Positions 6,415 to 6,529 of a stretch of 6,529 bases of DNA are shown in pieces. The DNA is from Pseudomonadota bacterium (lineage in GTDB: Bacteria > Pseudomonadota > Gammaproteobacteria > Competibacterales > Competibacteraceae): contig JAGTSD010000102.1 in assembly GCA_018262135.1 (NCBI GenBank), positions 1 to 6,529 of the forward strand. Reading direction: 5' to 3'. Each line of letters begins with the position of its first letter. Position 1 is the first letter of the stretch. The notes beneath the pieces are model-generated. The model did no database searches and was not told the origin of the DNA. It saw nothing but the letters and a program-made list of their open reading frames with translations. The position numbers and the translations under genes are program-made.

Positions 6415-6529
6415 CTTTGAAATCTTGCCCTGATGAAGAAGGGATTAAGACACATTCCATAATGGGAAGAACGAGCGCGTCACCTTTGAAATCTTGCCCT
6501 GATAAAGAAGGGATTAAGACTCAGGTTCT
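6415..6529 (+). CRISPR. CRISPR array start: two 37-base repeats, one spacer, continues off window
   Basis: Repeat 1 (6415-6451) and repeat 2 (6484-6520) are both 37 bases, begin CTTTGAAATCTTGCCCTGAT and end AAGAAGGGATTAAGAC. They differ at one base, TGATGAAG against TGATAAAG. The spacer between them (6452-6483) is 32 bases, and nine bases of a second spacer (6521-6529) are visible. Inside the repeat CCCT can pair with AGGG across an 8-base loop, and flanking TCTT with AAGA across a small internal loop, giving an imperfect hairpin; the variable base falls in the loop. The last eight bases, ATTAAGAC, resemble the 5' handle of type III crRNAs. With only two repeats seen, the identification relies also on the adjacent cas genes. 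Confidence 0.93.

Noticed and set aside
6452..6483. Spacer as a self-targeting match within this window
   Set aside because: I noticed no matching stretch elsewhere in the window by eye; its origin needs a phage and plasmid search, which I cannot run.

Overview
The window is GC-rich, apart from its last ~300 bases, and densely coding. It suggests a proteobacterium, perhaps a gammaproteobacterium of the Chromatiales/Competibacteraceae kind; that is an impression from base composition and gene style, not a proof. It holds a CRISPR adaptation locus and the start of a CRISPR array, next to a divergent von Willebrand factor A (vWA) gene.

Layout. Positions 1-2168 (minus strand) hold most of a VIT-vWA domain protein whose C-terminus runs off the left edge. 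A 209-base divergent intergenic region (2169-2377) carries a good sigma70-type promoter for that gene and an 18-base perfect palindrome. On the plus strand, 2378-4878 is a compact four-gene block: cas2 (first copy), cas1 (catalytically complete), a Cas1-like paralogue without recognisable full active site, and cas2 (second copy). A Uma2-family putative nuclease gene (5000-5566) follows, then a 55-residue very acidic small ORF (5670-5837) and a 111-residue orphan ORF (5897-6232). From 6233 the composition turns AT-rich: this is the probable CRISPR leader (6233-6414), with several dyad symmetries. Two 37-base repeats and one 32-base spacer follow (6415-6520), and the array continues off the right edge.

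How it fits together. Cas1 and Cas2 form the integrase that inserts new spacers at the leader end of an array. Here the module has one intact Cas1, one degenerate Cas1 and two different Cas2 proteins, arranged cas2-cas1-cas1like-cas2 with overlap or near-contact between the last three. In known Cas1-Cas2 complexes only one subunit of each Cas1 dimer catalyses, so a dedicated non-catalytic Cas1 and two Cas2 paralogues could form a hetero-oligomeric, asymmetric integrase. That is the most interesting hypothesis here and it is inference. No interference gene (Cas3, Cas10, Cas7, Cas5, Cas9 and so on) is visible, so the effector must lie outside the window or elsewhere in the genome. The repeat ends in ATTAAGAC, resembling the 8-base 5' handle of type III crRNAs.
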